DNA of 62,385 nucleotides from the NCBI GenBank assembly GCA_947259335.1, contig CAMYMQ010000384.1, positions 1-62,385 of the forward strand. Direction: 5' to 3'. The stretch is from an uncultured Alphaproteobacteria bacterium (GTDB lineage Bacteria > Pseudomonadota > Alphaproteobacteria > Bin65). Positions 19,251 to 30,484 of this stretch are shown here, in pieces (within the stretch, counting starts at the first letter, position 1; each line of letters starts with the position of its first letter). The notes under the pieces were generated by a model. The model was given only the letters and a program-made list of their open reading frames with translations. It did not search any database and had not been told where the DNA came from. The translations under genes were made by a program, and so were the position numbers.

Positions 19251-19987
19251 GAAATTGGGGCGGTTGCCTCGGGGGTTTCTTTCAACCTGTCAATCAATCG
19301 ATGCCGGGCCGCCGGCACGGGACGGCCTTCAGGCGCGAAAAGGCGGGTCTCCAGGAAGTAACCGGTCAACTCCAGACCGGCCCTGACCTCGGCCGCCGTC
19401 GCCGTCGCCCCGCCGATCAGGAAGCCCGGCAGGGGCAACAGCCTGTCGCGGTAGGGCTCGCCCGCCGACAGGGACACGGCCCGGCCGGACTTGGGCGAGA
19501 CATAGGCGAGCGTGTCATTGCGGCCCGTTGCGGCGCAGTGCGACAGGTCGAGGCCATAGCCGAGTTCGGCCAGGACGCCGAGTTCCCACCGAACATAGGC
19601 GGCGTGCCAGTCCCCCCGGTCGAGCGCGTCGAGCACGATCTGGAACCCCCGGTGCACCGCCGGATAGGCCTGCCGTTCGGGCAAGGCCGCCTCCGCCACG
19701 GCGCACAGGGACGACAGGGCCCCGAGCTTGACCGGGTCGCCGAGCAAGGTGGCCGCGCGGCTTTCGGACAGCTCGCAGGTGAAATTGCCCAGGTGATCGG
19801 AAAGACGGGCCCGCCAGGTCGCCGTGACGATGTTTCCCGGCAGATAGACGCCCCGGCCGCGCTTGCCCGTGCCGCCCCGGACCAGCCCGGCATGGCGGCC
19901 ATGGCTTTCGGTCAGCAGCTGCACGATGAGCGAGCCTTCGCCGTGCTTGCGCGCCGACAGGATGATGCCCTTGTCCGACCATTCCAT
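19247..19987 (-). CDS. recO: DNA repair protein RecO
   Basis: A 246-residue protein starting MEWSDKGIILSARKHGEGSLIVQLL, the OB-fold N-terminus characteristic of RecO, with GLVRGGTGKRGRGVYLPGN following and a helical C-terminal half. RecO anneals single strands and, with RecR and RecF, loads RecA on SSB-coated DNA at gaps. It follows era with a 17-bp gap in the order usual for alphaproteobacteria. The C-terminal end varies between genera, and here there is no zinc-finger cysteine quartet. Confidence 0.93.
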   Translation of the reverse strand: MEWSDKGIILSARKHGEGSLIVQLLTESHGRHAGLVRGGTGKRGRGVYLPGNIVTATWRARLSDHLGNFTCELSESRAATLLGDPVKLGALSSLCAVAEAALPERQAYPAVHRGFQIVLDALDRGDWHAAYVRWELGVLAELGYGLDLSHCAATGRNDTLAYVSPKSGRAVSLSAGEPYRDRLLPLPGFLIGGATATAAEVRAGLELTGYFLETRLFAPEGRPVPAARHRLIDRLKETPEATAPIS

Positions 19988-20004
19988 GACCGGAGACTAG
20001 GGCG

Positions 20005-20967
20005 TCAGGCGCTGAAATCCAGACCCCAATCGCGATAACGCGCGGGATCGTCCTGCCATTTGTCGCGGACCTTGACGAACAGGAACAGGTGAACGGGCCG
20101 GCCCCACAACTCGCTGAGTTCTTCGCGCGACGCGGCGCCGATCTTCTTGATCTGCTCGCCCCGCTTGCCCAGGACGATCGCCTTCTGGCTGTCGCGCTCG
20201 ACATAGATCGTCTGCTCGATCCGAACGCCGCCGTTCTTGTGCTCTTCCCACTGATCGGTCTCGACCGTCAGCGAATAGGGCAATTCCTGGTACAGGGCCA
20301 GGTACAGCTTCTCCCGCGTGATCTCGGCGGCCAACAGCCGGTCCGACATGTCGGAAAGCTGGTCGGTCGGGTACAGGAAAGGACCTTCGGGGACCCGCTT
20401 TGCCAGATACTTCCGCAGGTCATCGATACCGTCCCCCTTCAGGGCCGAGATCATGAAGGTATCGGAAAAGGTGGATTCGGCGTTGAGCCTCGCGGCAATC
20501 TCCAGCAACTCGGTGCGCCGCACCTGGTCGATCTTGTTGAGCAGCAGCAATCCGCCCTGCTTCGAGTTGCCGAGGCCTTCGAGGATGCGCTTGGTTTCCG
20601 GGTCGGTACGCCCCCTGTTGCGCTCGGCGTCGACCAGAACGCCGACCAGATCGGCGTCCGACGCGCTTTGCCAGGCCGCCGCGACCATCGCGCGGTCGAG
20701 CCGCTTGCTCGGCTCGAAAATGCCGGGGGTATCGACCAGAACGACCTGGCTGCTGCCCGCCATCATCACGCCGATAACCCGCGTGCGCGTGGTCTGGACC
20801 TTGGGGGTGACAATCGAGATTTTCGCGCCGGTCAGCGCGTTGACGAGGGTCGATTTGCCGGCGTTCGGGGCGCCGAGGATCGCCACGAAACCGCATCGCG
20901 TCCGAGGCTCGGACCCATCCGGTTCGCCCGCAGGCGTCGGGGTATCTGCGCCGCCTGCGCTATTCAT
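20005..20967 (-). CDS. era: GTPase Era
   Basis: A 320-residue GTPase. G1 is GAPNAGKST (32-40, K38 binding phosphate), G3 is DTPG, G4 is NKID, and the C-terminal KH RNA-binding domain includes VLGKRGEQIKKIG. About 20 extra polar residues precede the GTPase domain. Era binds the 3' end of 16S rRNA and acts as a late 30S assembly checkpoint. Its start overlaps the end of rnc by 8 nt, so the two are translationally coupled. Confidence 0.95.
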   Translation of the reverse strand: MNSAGGADTPTPAGEPDGSEPRTRCGFVAILGAPNAGKSTLVNALTGAKISIVTPKVQTTRTRVIGVMMAGSSQVVLVDTPGIFEPSKRLDRAMVAAAWQSASDADLVGVLVDAERNRGRTDPETKRILEGLGNSKQGGLLLLNKIDQVRRTELLEIAARLNAESTFSDTFMISALKGDGIDDLRKYLAKRVPEGPFLYPTDQLSDMSDRLLAAEITREKLYLALYQELPYSLTVETDQWEEHKNGGVRIEQTIYVERDSQKAIVLGKRGEQIKKIGAASREELSELWGRPVHLFLFVKVRDKWQDDPARYRDWGLDFSA

Positions 20968-21679
20968 CCTCGCTCGCCGGCAGACGGTGGGTCCGCACCA
21001 GGCGCAACAGGCGTTGAGCCGCGCCCTGCTCGGCGGCGCGCTTGGACCGACCCTTGGCCTTCACGCGCGGCAGGCCGCGAAGCTCGCACTGGATCTCGAA
21101 CATCGGGTCATGATCGGGGCCCGTCCGCTCGAGCGTTGAATAGACGGGCAGCGGCAGGCCGCGCGACTGCGCCCATTCCTGCAAGGCCGTCTTGGGGTCC
21201 TTGGGGGGCTGAACCACCTCGTCGATGATCGCCGCCCAGTGCCCCTGGATCATGCGCGTGGCGGCCTCCAGGCCCCCGTCCATGTAGATCGCGCCGATGA
21301 CGGCCTCGCAACAGTCGGCGAGGGTCTGCGGATTGTCGCGACCGCCTGAATCCTCTTCGCTCTGCGCCATGATGATATGTTCGCCAAGTCCCATCGCCTG
21401 GGCGACCCGGGTCAGGGTTTCCGACCGCACCAGCGCGGTGTGCCGCCGCGCCAGAGCGCCGACCTTTTCGTCCGCGTACCGTTGCAGCAACAGTGTCGAG
21501 ACCACCAGCCCGAGGACCCGGTCGCCCAGAAATTCGAGCCGCTCGAAGTTGCGCTTGCCACGCCCCTCGCCCGCCGTCGCGCTCGGATGGGTCAGCGCCT
21601 CTTCAAGCAGTTCCGGCCGCGAAAAGGCATGTCCCAGAGAGACATAGAGCGTGGCGATACGGCGTTCGACGATGCTCAC
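20960..21679 (-). CDS. rnc: Ribonuclease III
   Basis: A 239-residue double-strand-specific endonuclease. The signature ERLEFLGDRVLGL and the second acidic cluster DCCEAVIGAIYMDGG form the metal site; the C-terminal dsRNA-binding domain ends in AEQGAAQRLL. It processes rRNA precursors and structured mRNAs in the cytoplasm. The start is GTG at 21679, sharing a single base with the lepB TAG stop, consistent with coupled translation in the acpS-lepB-rnc-era-recO run. Confidence 0.95.
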   Translation of the reverse strand: MSIVERRIATLYVSLGHAFSRPELLEEALTHPSATAGEGRGKRNFERLEFLGDRVLGLVVSTLLLQRYADEKVGALARRHTALVRSETLTRVAQAMGLGEHIIMAQSEEDSGGRDNPQTLADCCEAVIGAIYMDGGLEAATRMIQGHWAAIIDEVVQPPKDPKTALQEWAQSRGLPLPVYSTLERTGPDHDPMFEIQCELRGLPRVKAKGRSKRAAEQGAAQRLLRLVRTHRLPASEDE

Positions 21680-22512
21680 TATCTAACCCCTTGGAAAAGT
21701 CGGTCCCAGCGAATCGCGCCGGGCCACTTCCATACCTCCCAAATCCTTGCTGTACCGTTGACCGAAAGAAAAAGAAATTGCGCGCGGCCGATCAGGTTCT
21801 GGGCCGGAACCATGCCGACCTTCTCGGAAAAGCGACTGTCGACCGAATTGTCCCGATTGTCGCCCATCATGAAATAGTGGCCCGCCGGCACGGTGAATTC
21901 CCGGGTGTCGTCGCTGCGCGGTTCGGTGTCGCGGCACTCCCAGATGATGAAGGATTTCCCGCTGGGCAGCGTCTGGCGATAGCGCTTGGCCGCGAAGGGA
22001 ACGCCGCTGCCGTTGTAGCATTCGTTGCCGATATCGGAATCGTTGCCCGCGCGCGGATATTTGGCGGTGTCGTCGCGCTTGAGCGGTCCCTCCCGGGCGA
22101 TTCGCCGGCCGTTGATGTACAGCCGCCCCCCTTCGACCTTGATCTTGTCCCCGGGCAGGCCGATCACCCGCTTGATGTAGTCGATCTTCGTGTCGGTCGG
22201 CAGGCGGAAGACTACGACGTCGCCCCGACTCGGCTTGCCGTCGGGAATGCGCCCGGAAAACAGGTTGGGGCTGAACGGAAAGGAATACCGGCTGTATCCA
22301 TAGGAATATTTCGAGACGAACAGATAGTCGCCGACCCGCAAGCCCGGGAGCATCGAGCCCGAGGGGATGTTGAACGGCTCGAACAGGAAGGTTCGCACGA
22401 CCAGGGCGATCACGACGGCATAGAAGACCGTCTTGAGCGCGCCGCCCTTCGATTCCTTCGCTTTCGCCTTCTTCACCGCCCGGGCGTCGCTTCGTTTCTC
22501 GTCCGCACTCAC
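21679..22512 (-). CDS. lepB: Signal peptidase I
   Basis: A type I signal peptidase that cleaves Sec and Tat signal peptides on the outer face of the inner membrane. I start it at GTG 22512 (277 residues) because GGGGAG lies 8 nt upstream; another GTG at 22566 would add 18 residues. A Lys-rich N-terminus precedes one membrane segment (TVFYAVVIALVVRTFLF). The catalytic dyad is Ser53 in PSGSM and Lys114 in YIKRVIGLPGDK, and the GDNRDNS box is present near the C-terminus. It lies between acpS and rnc, the usual alphaproteobacterial position. Confidence 0.93.
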   Translation of the reverse strand: MSADEKRSDARAVKKAKAKESKGGALKTVFYAVVIALVVRTFLFEPFNIPSGSMLPGLRVGDYLFVSKYSYGYSRYSFPFSPNLFSGRIPDGKPSRGDVVVFRLPTDTKIDYIKRVIGLPGDKIKVEGGRLYINGRRIAREGPLKRDDTAKYPRAGNDSDIGNECYNGSGVPFAAKRYRQTLPSGKSFIIWECRDTEPRSDDTREFTVPAGHYFMMGDNRDNSVDSRFSEKVGMVPAQNLIGRAQFLFLSVNGTARIWEVWKWPGAIRWDRLFQGVR

Positions 22513-22655
22513 CTGGCTCTCCCCTTGTCTCGCACGCCCGGCCGAGCCGGTCCGGTGCAGTCGCACCGTCTCCGGCGCGCCGCCCGCCTGATCATATCCG
22601 CATCAACCACGTGAACCCACGACGATCAAGCCTTCGCCCATCCTGTCCGTCGTCG

Positions 22656-23075
22656 TCATGCGGCTGCCGTGCCCGGGGACCCGGGCACCGCCTGAATGAT
22701 GACGATGACCTGGGCGATCGGCGGCTCGTCGGTGATCGAAACCTCGATCAGGGGCACGGTGCCTTCCGGCATGATGTCGTTCAGCCGCCTCGCGGCGCCT
22801 CCGGTGAGGGCCATGGTGGGTTTGCCCCCGGGCAGATTGACCACGCCCATATCGCGCCAGAAGACGCCGTTGCGGAAACCCGTGCCCAGCGCCTTCGAGC
22901 AGGCCTCCTTGGCGGCATAGCGTTTGGCGTAGCTGGCGGCCCTGTTGTGGCGGCGGTCGGACTTCGCCTGCTCGATCTCGGTAAAGCAACGCTCGATGAA
23001 CCTGTCCCCGAAGCGGTCCAGGGTCCGTTCGATGCGGCGAATGTCGATCAGATCGCTGCCGATGCCGACGATCAT
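22656..23075 (-). CDS. acpS: Holo-[acyl-carrier-protein] synthase
   Basis: A 139-residue 4'-phosphopantetheinyl transferase beginning [16 protein letters not shown], with the magnesium-binding Asp8 and the second acidic motif [13 protein letters not shown]. It activates acyl carrier protein with CoA as donor. The ATG at 23075 is chosen over upstream in-frame codons because the family starts exactly here and because it overlaps the pdxJ stop by 4 nt (ATGA), a standard coupled junction. A 143-bp gap separates it from lepB. Confidence 0.94.
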   Translation of the reverse strand: MIVGIGSDLIDIRRIERTLDRFGDRFIERCFTEIEQAKSDRRHNRAASYAKRYAAKEACSKALGTGFRNGVFWRDMGVVNLPGGKPTMALTGGAARRLNDIMPEGTVPLIEVSITDEPPIAQVIVIIQAVPGSPGTAAA

Positions 23076-23845
23076 GCGGACCGCGCGCCGCGCGCGTCGG
23101 CCCGCGCCTTGTCCATCAGCGCCCGCATGCGCCGGATCGCGCTCTCGAGCCCGCCGAAAATGGCCTCGCCGATAAGGAAGTGGCCGATGTTGAGCTCGAC
23201 CAGGGTCGGGATCGCCGCGACGTCTCCGACGGTATCGAAGGTCAGGCCGTGGCCGGCATGACACTCGATGCCGAGGTCCTCGGCGAGGCGGGCGCAATCC
23301 CGGAGCCGCTCCAGCTCCCGCTGGCGAGCCCCCTCGTTACCCGCCAGGGCGGCTTCGCAATAGGCGCCGGCATGAAGCTCGACCACGGGGGCGCCCAGCT
23401 TGGCCGCGCCTTCGACCGCTCGGCGCTCCGGTTCGATGAACAGAGAGACGCGAATGCCTTCTTCCTTGAGGGCCGCGACATAGGGCACCAGCCGGTTGTG
23501 GCCGCGGACGACTTCCAGGCCCCCCTCGGTGGTCCGCTCCTGGCGTTTCTCCGGCACGATGCAGGCCGCGTGCGGCCGGTGGCGCAGGGCGATCGCCAGC
23601 ATTTCCTCGGTCGCCGCCATCTCGAGGTTCAGCGGGACGTCGAGACCGTCGCTGAGCCGCGCGATATCGTCGTCCGAAATATGCCGGCGGTCCTCGCGCA
23701 AATGCGCGGTGATGCCGTCGGCACCGGCCTTGACGGCGGCCAGAGCCGCGCGGACCGGATCCGGATGGGCGCCGCCCCGGGCATTCCGGATCGTCGCCAC
23801 ATGATCAATGTTCACGCCGAGGCGCAGATATCGGCCGCCAGTCAT
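23072..23845 (-). CDS. pdxJ: Pyridoxine 5'-phosphate synthase
   Basis: A 257-residue TIM-barrel enzyme joining 1-deoxyxylulose 5-phosphate and 3-amino-2-oxopropyl phosphate to give pyridoxine 5'-phosphate. [18 protein letters not shown] near the N-terminus, the [12 protein letters not shown] segment and ECHAGHGLT are diagnostic. ATG 23845 is preferred to ATG 23863 since GGAGGAGA lies 8 nt before it. It follows rsh and overlaps acpS by 4 nt. Confidence 0.95.
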   Translation of the reverse strand: MTGGRYLRLGVNIDHVATIRNARGGAHPDPVRAALAAVKAGADGITAHLREDRRHISDDDIARLSDGLDVPLNLEMAATEEMLAIALRHRPHAACIVPEKRQERTTEGGLEVVRGHNRLVPYVAALKEEGIRVSLFIEPERRAVEGAAKLGAPVVELHAGAYCEAALAGNEGARQRELERLRDCARLAEDLGIECHAGHGLTFDTVGDVAAIPTLVELNIGHFLIGEAIFGGLESAIRRMRALMDKARADARGARSA

Positions 23846-23869
23846 CGCGTTGTCTCCTCCCACCCCCTG

Positions 23870-26083
<2,214 letters not shown>

Positions 26084-26184
26084 GGGCGGGTCACCGCACC
26101 CATGACGCAAGAAAAGCGCGCCGCCGCTGGGAGGCGTCTAGCCGGCGACTGTCCGGTGACTGGATTCGCCTGCCTCGGCGCAGC

Positions 26185-26625
26185 TCATTCCTCCTCGTCG
26201 TCCGCCGACTTGACGTCCACCGCGGCCTCGGCCTCGGGCTCGGCCACCACGCCCGCCTCGTCGGAGGCCGAAGCCTCATCCTCAGAGCCGGCTTCCGCGG
26301 CGTCGGCCTTGGGAGCCTCCTCGCCCGTCGACCCGATGATGGTCGATTCGGCCTGGAGCGACTCCATGGCCTCGGCGTCTTCCTCGAGATCATCGCTGGG
26401 ATGATGCTTCTGCAGACCCAGGATCAGGCTTTCCTGAAGGGCGTCGAGGGTCACCGTGTCCTCGGCGATCTCGCGAAGGGCGACCACCGGGTTCTTGTCG
26501 TTGTCGCGATCCAGGGTCTCGACGGCGCCGGCGGAGATGTCGCGGGCGCGCTGCGATGCATACATCACGAGATTGAATCGATTCGGAACCTTGAGGACGC
26601 AGTCCTCAACCGTCACACGAGCCAT
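26185..26625 (-). CDS. rpoZ: DNA-directed RNA polymerase subunit omega, with acidic C-terminal tail
   Basis: A 146-residue protein starting [28 protein letters not shown], the omega core that helps fold the beta' subunit. The core ends near residue 80; the rest is an acidic, Ala/Glu/Asp-rich disordered tail (SADDEEE at the end). Alphaproteobacterial omega often carries such tails of no known function. It sits directly upstream of rsh, a widely conserved neighbour, and has a plausible promoter of its own. Confidence 0.93.
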   Translation of the reverse strand: MARVTVEDCVLKVPNRFNLVMYASQRARDISAGAVETLDRDNDKNPVVALREIAEDTVTLDALQESLILGLQKHHPSDDLEEDAEAMESLQAESTIIGSTGEEAPKADAAEAGSEDEASASDEAGVVAEPEAEAAVDVKSADDEEE

Positions 26626-26662
26626 ATGGCCGTCTCCCGATAAAGCGGAAATCGTTGACCGT

Positions 26663-26691
26663 TATATATTTGCGACTTGCCGCCAAAGCAA
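26663..26691 (-). promoter_or_regulatory. Candidate promoter for rpoZ and the downstream operon
   Basis: On the minus strand TTGCTT (26691-26686) and TATATA (26668-26663) are 17 nt apart in a locally AT-rich patch, about 40 nt before the rpoZ ATG. It may drive the whole rpoZ-rsh-pdxJ-acpS-lepB-rnc-era-recO run. Confidence 0.5.
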
Positions 26692-26735
26692 GGCAGCGGG
26701 CGACTTTCCTTTTGCCGAATTGTCGCGCCGGCGCG

Positions 26736-27242
26736 CTACCTCTCCTCAGCGCCGATCGGCACGACGGGAATTTCGTCCCCCACCCGCTCGATCAGTTCCG
26801 CCACGGACCGGCGGCTGACCGGATGGCGCCAGTGGGGCGCGACATCCATTAACGGCCGCAGGACGAAAAGGCGCCGGTGCGCCCGCGGATGCGGCAGCAC
26901 AAGGCTGTTGCCGCCGCCCTCCACCGCGCCGTGATGGTCGATCAGGTCGAGGTCGAGCGGCCGGGCCTCGTTGCGTTCGGCCCGGATCCTGCCGGCGGCC
27001 CGTTCGACCTCATGCAGGAGCGAGAGCAGGGACCGCGGCGCCAGGTCGCTTTCCACCCGCGCCACCCCGTTGACATAGTCCGGCTGATCGGACGGCGGAT
27101 CGGGCGGGGTCCGATACCAGCGCGAAACGGCCAGAACCCGCACGCCGGATTGCTTCAACCGCTCCAGCGCCCACACACAGGTCTCCTGCGGCGGAGAGCC
27201 CTGCGCCGTCGGCAGGTTTGCGCCGAGCGCGATCAGGATCAT
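26736..27242 (-). CDS. folK: 2-amino-4-hydroxy-6-hydroxymethyldihydropteridine diphosphokinase
   Basis: A 168-residue HPPK beginning MILIALGANL; ATG 27242 is chosen over 27263 as the conserved domain starts there. SRWYRTPP and the C-terminal IRAERNEARPLDLDLIDH and PHPRAHRRLFVLRPL segments are hallmark HPPK motifs, with the paired Asp residues of DLDLID binding magnesium. It pyrophosphorylates the pterin precursor of folate. It lies upstream of rpoZ and is divergent from the NYN-domain gene. Confidence 0.94.
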   Translation of the reverse strand: MILIALGANLPTAQGSPPQETCVWALERLKQSGVRVLAVSRWYRTPPDPPSDQPDYVNGVARVESDLAPRSLLSLLHEVERAAGRIRAERNEARPLDLDLIDHHGAVEGGGNSLVLPHPRAHRRLFVLRPLMDVAPHWRHPVSRRSVAELIERVGDEIPVVPIGAEER

Positions 27243-27369
27243 CGCCTCACACCCCTTGCCCACCGCAGAAAACCGGAATAACTAACCGCCATCGCTCAAT
27301 CGGCGTCCGCGCCTGCCTGCTTTCGGCGCGCGTCGACCTGGTATTCTTCCAATCATAAGGATTTTCACG

Positions 27370-28002
27370 ATGCCCCCGGCAAACCTGAATATTTATAGCG
27401 AAGAACGCATCGCCATCTTCATCGACGGCTCCAATCTTTACGCCGCCGCCCGCGCGCTCAATTTCGACATCGACTACAAGCGTCTGCTCGAATTCTTCTC
27501 GTCGCGCGCCCGCATGGTCCGGGCCTTCTACTACACCGCCCTGATCGAGGATCAGGAATACTCGCCGATTCGCCCGCTCGTCGACTGGCTCGACTACAAC
27601 GGCTACACGATGGTCACCAAGCCGACCAAGGAATTCACCGATTCCCAGGGCCGGCGCAAGATCAAGGGCAACATGGACATCGAGCTGGCCATCGACGTGA
27701 TGGAGATGGCCGAGCGGCTCGACCATATCGTCATCTTCTCCGGCGACGGCGACTTCCGGCGCCTCGTCGAGGCCGTGCAGCGCAAGGGCGTGCGGGTGAC
27801 CGTCGCCAGCACGATCAAGTCCCAGCCACCGATGGTCGCCGACGAGTTGCGCCGGCAGGCCGATATGTTCCTCGAACTCTCCGACCTCGCCAACGAAATC
27901 GCCCGCGACCCGCGTGAGCGGCCGCCGCGCCGCGAGCGCTTCGAGGGCGAGGATGGCGAGATGCTCGAGGACGAGGACGACGACGTCTTCGAGCCGGCCT
28001 GA
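27370..28002 (+). CDS. NYN-domain (LabA/DUF88-like) protein, putative ribonuclease
   Basis: A 210-residue PIN-like protein. FIDGSNLYAAAR (D19), the KGNMDIELAIDVMEMA segment and FSGDGDFRRLVEAV supply the acidic residues of the NYN metal site. The C-terminal 45 residues are highly charged (Arg then Asp/Glu runs). LabA/DUF88 proteins are believed to be RNA endonucleases, but the substrate is unknown. AAGGA precedes the ATG. The gene is divergent from folK and 26 bp ahead of the uracil-DNA glycosylase. Confidence 0.88.
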   Translation: MPPANLNIYSEERIAIFIDGSNLYAAARALNFDIDYKRLLEFFSSRARMVRAFYYTALIEDQEYSPIRPLVDWLDYNGYTMVTKPTKEFTDSQGRRKIKGNMDIELAIDVMEMAERLDHIVIFSGDGDFRRLVEAVQRKGVRVTVASTIKSQPPMVADELRRQADMFLELSDLANEIARDPRERPPRRERFEGEDGEMLEDEDDDVFEPA

Positions 28003-28028
28003 GCCGCGGCAGCCCCGCTCTCCCTTAC

Positions 28029-28679
28029 ATGCCTTCCCTACCGCAGTCTCCGGGCCGGAACTGTTCCCTGTGCCCGCGGCTGGTGGCGTATCGCGAGGCC
28101 AACCGCGCCGCCGAGCCGGACTGGCACAATGCGCCCGTCCCGTCTTTCGGCGGGCTGGACGCCCGGCTGCTGATCGTCGGTCTCGCGCCCGGCGTTCGCG
28201 GGGCCAACCGGACCGGGCGGCCATTCACCGGCGACTATGCCGGCGACCTGCTCTACGCCACGCTCTCGAAGTTCGGCTTCGCCCGCGGCGACTACGACCG
28301 CCGCGCCGACGACGGGCTTGCCCTGGTCGATTGCCGGATCACCAACGCCGTGCGGTGCGTGCCGCCCGAAAACAAGCCGACCGGCCCGGAAGGCACGGCC
28401 TGCCGGCCCTTCCTGGTATCCGAGGTGGGCGCCATGCCCCGCCTCGACACGATCGTCGCCCTCGGCGCCGTATCCCATGCCGCGGTGCTGCGGACCCTGG
28501 GCGCGCCGGTCAGCCGCTTCAAGTTCGGCCACGCTGCCTGGCACGAGCCGCGCCCCGGCGGGCCCCTGCTGGCGGACAGCTATCACTGCTCCCGGTACAA
28601 TACCAATACCGGCAGGCTCACGCCGGCCATGTTCGAAGCGGTCTTCGCCGCCGTCCGCGAGCGTCTCGGAGCTTCGTAA
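28029..28679 (+). CDS. Uracil-DNA glycosylase, family 5 (UDGb-like)
   Basis: A 216-residue protein. C12-x2-C15 and later cysteines (in VRCVPPENKP and GTACRPF) fit the iron-sulfur cluster of family 4/5 glycosylases. Motif A reads GLAPGVRGANRTGRPFTGD, lacking the usual catalytic Asp/Asn as in family 5; motif B is HCSRYNTNTGRLT. Family 5 enzymes remove uracil, and often hypoxanthine or other deaminated bases, from DNA. It probably shares a transcript with the NYN gene upstream. Confidence 0.88.
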   Translation: MPSLPQSPGRNCSLCPRLVAYREANRAAEPDWHNAPVPSFGGLDARLLIVGLAPGVRGANRTGRPFTGDYAGDLLYATLSKFGFARGDYDRRADDGLALVDCRITNAVRCVPPENKPTGPEGTACRPFLVSEVGAMPRLDTIVALGAVSHAAVLRTLGAPVSRFKFGHAAWHEPRPGGPLLADSYHCSRYNTNTGRLTPAMFEAVFAAVRERLGAS

Positions 28680-28723
28680 ACGGCCCGGAGCCGCCGCATC
28701 CCTTGCCCCCTTGGCGGGACGCC

Positions 28724-28754
28724 TTGACATCCGCATATGTTTTATATCTAAAAT
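28724..28754 (+). promoter_or_regulatory. Candidate promoter for the flavin oxidoreductase
   Basis: A consensus TTGACA (28724-28729) precedes an AT-rich stretch. TCTAAA starts after 17 nt (28747) and TAAAAT after 19 nt (28749-28754). The patch contrasts with the GC-rich surroundings and ends about 33 nt before the next start codon. Confidence 0.55.
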
Positions 28755-28787
28755 TTTGAAGCCTAAAATAAGTAGGGAAGCGCGACG

Positions 28788-30245
28788 ATGTGGAAGCCGC
28801 CGGAACGGATCAAATACGAGCCTGCGCCCGGCCAGTGGCCCAGCGAGGCGGAAGCGGCCGACTCCCTGCTGTTCAGCCCGCTGAATATCGGGTCGATCAC
28901 GCTGGAGCAGCGGACCTGGATTCCGGCCATGGTGCCCTGGCGGGCCACCGACGAAGGCTTCGTCAGCGACGACGTGCTCGAATGGTACGAACGTTTCGCG
29001 CGCGGCCGGCCCGGCGGTCTCGTCATCGAGGCGACCGGCATTCGCGATATCCCGAGCGGCCCGCTGCTGCGCATCGGCGATGACCGCTTCATTCCCGGCC
29101 TCAAGAAACTCGCCGATACGGTGCGCCGGGCCAGCGACGGCCACACTCGCCTGTTCATCCAGTGCATCGATTTCATGGCGATCCGGCGCCGACCCGATCC
29201 GGCCAAGTTCTTCGAGCGTTTCCTGCGGGTCACGGACGAGATCCGGGCCAAACTCGGCGCCGCCGACTGGTCCGAGGAGGAAGTCCGGGCCCACCTCGCC
29301 GGTCTGCCCAACGAAGAGCTCGACGCCATCCTCGACGAGCGCGAACTGGAATCGCTGAGGATGGGCTACCGCGAGCGGGTCACCGACACGCACCTGCCCC
29401 ACATCCGCGACCTGCCCGAGATTTTGCCCGGCCTGTTCGCCCAGGCGGCCCGGCGCGCCCAGGAAGCGGGCATCGACGGGGTCGAATTGCACTACGCCCA
29501 CGCCTACACGATGGCGTCCTTCCTCTCGCGCACCAACAACCGCGACGACGGTTATGGCGGCTCGCGCGAAAACCGGGTGCGCCTGCCGCTCGAGGTCTAC
29601 AAGGCCGTTCGCGCCCAGGTCGGTGACGACTATACGGTCGGTTGCCGCTTCCTCGCCGACGAGTGTATCGACGGCGGCAGCGGCGTCGAGGACTCGGCCT
29701 ACTACGGCACCGAGTTCGCCCGTGCGGGCATGAACTTCCTGTCGCTCTCCCGCGGCGGCCGGTTCGAGGACGCCCAGCAGCCGCACGTCGGCGAAGCCGC
29801 CTATCCCTACACCGGGCGCAGCGGCTACGAATGCATGCCCGCCGTGATCTCCGACGAAAAAGGACCGTTCGGCCGCAACGTCGAGCCCGCGTCGAAGATC
29901 CGCAAGGCCATCCGCGACGCCGGCTTCGAGACCCCGGTGGTCGTCGCCGGCGGTGTCCACGGCTTCGCGTTTGCCGAGGAAATCCTGCAATCGGGTGCCG
30001 GGGATATCGTCGGCTCGGCGCGGCAAAGCCTCGCCGATCCCGACTGGTTCCTCAAGATGCGTACGGGCCGGGGCGAAGACGTCCGAATCTGCGAGTTCAC
30101 CAACTACTGCGAAGGGCTCGACCAGAAGCACAAGATGGTGACCTGTAAGCTGTGGGACCGGCTCGAACTCGACCAGCCCGGTGTCAGCAAGACACCCGAC
30201 GGCAAGCGCCGGACCACGCCGCCGCTCTGGGACGGGGCGTCCTAG
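28788..30245 (+). CDS. NADH:flavin oxidoreductase, Old Yellow Enzyme family
   Basis: A 485-residue FMN TIM-barrel protein. The first about 60 residues are an N-terminal extension before the LFSPLNIGSITLEQR core start. HYAHAYTMASFLS (H-x2-H-like ligand contact) and NRDDGYGGSRENRVRLPLEVYKAVR are family signatures, and GDIVGSARQSLADPDW binds the FMN phosphate. The C-terminus has several cysteines (CEFTNYCEGLDQKH, TCKLW), as in 2,4-dienoyl-CoA reductase-type members, but the second FAD/NAD domain of those enzymes is absent. Substrate unknown; reduction of an activated alkene or ring is likely. Confidence 0.88.
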   Translation: MWKPPERIKYEPAPGQWPSEAEAADSLLFSPLNIGSITLEQRTWIPAMVPWRATDEGFVSDDVLEWYERFARGRPGGLVIEATGIRDIPSGPLLRIGDDRFIPGLKKLADTVRRASDGHTRLFIQCIDFMAIRRRPDPAKFFERFLRVTDEIRAKLGAADWSEEEVRAHLAGLPNEELDAILDERELESLRMGYRERVTDTHLPHIRDLPEILPGLFAQAARRAQEAGIDGVELHYAHAYTMASFLSRTNNRDDGYGGSRENRVRLPLEVYKAVRAQVGDDYTVGCRFLADECIDGGSGVEDSAYYGTEFARAGMNFLSLSRGGRFEDAQQPHVGEAAYPYTGRSGYECMPAVISDEKGPFGRNVEPASKIRKAIRDAGFETPVVVAGGVHGFAFAEEILQSGAGDIVGSARQSLADPDWFLKMRTGRGEDVRICEFTNYCEGLDQKHKMVTCKLWDRLELDQPGVSKTPDGKRRTTPPLWDGAS

Positions 30246-30289
30246 TCTTCGTCGCGGCGCTATCGTCGAAAGACGCCCGAACCGGATAT

Positions 30290-30327
30290 CTTCGACTGTC
30301 GGCCCTTAAACCAGCCGACAGTCGAGG
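30290..30327. terminator. Long hairpin between convergent oxidoreductase and smpB genes
   Basis: A perfect 11-bp inverted repeat (CGACTGTCGGC 30293-30303, GCCGACAGTCG 30314-30324), extendable to 14 bp with one wobble, with a 10-nt loop CCTTAAACCA. It lies 45 nt after the oxidoreductase stop. It has no T tract, so it could be a Rho-dependent boundary or a 3'-protective structure rather than an intrinsic terminator. Confidence 0.5.
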
Positions 30328-30484
30328 GTCATTCGGAAACAACGCCGGACTATCGAAGACGGGACCGGCGGTCGCGGCCTAACGAAATGGGCGCGCGCCC
30401 GGTTGGCATTGCCTCGGACAATGCTTCCAGGTTGGAGATCGCGGCTTCGAACACGGCACCATGCGCGCCGGCCGAAACAACCCC

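Noticed and set aside
30441-30461. TTCGAAC followed by a CACC word, resembling the 3' end of a tRNA
   Set aside because: The flanking five bases on either side do not pair, and no matching acceptor, D or anticodon arm is present.
30246-30484. ssrA (tmRNA) next to smpB
   Set aside because: There is no tag-peptide reading frame of the AND...LAA type and no acceptor or T-arm pairing in the gap.
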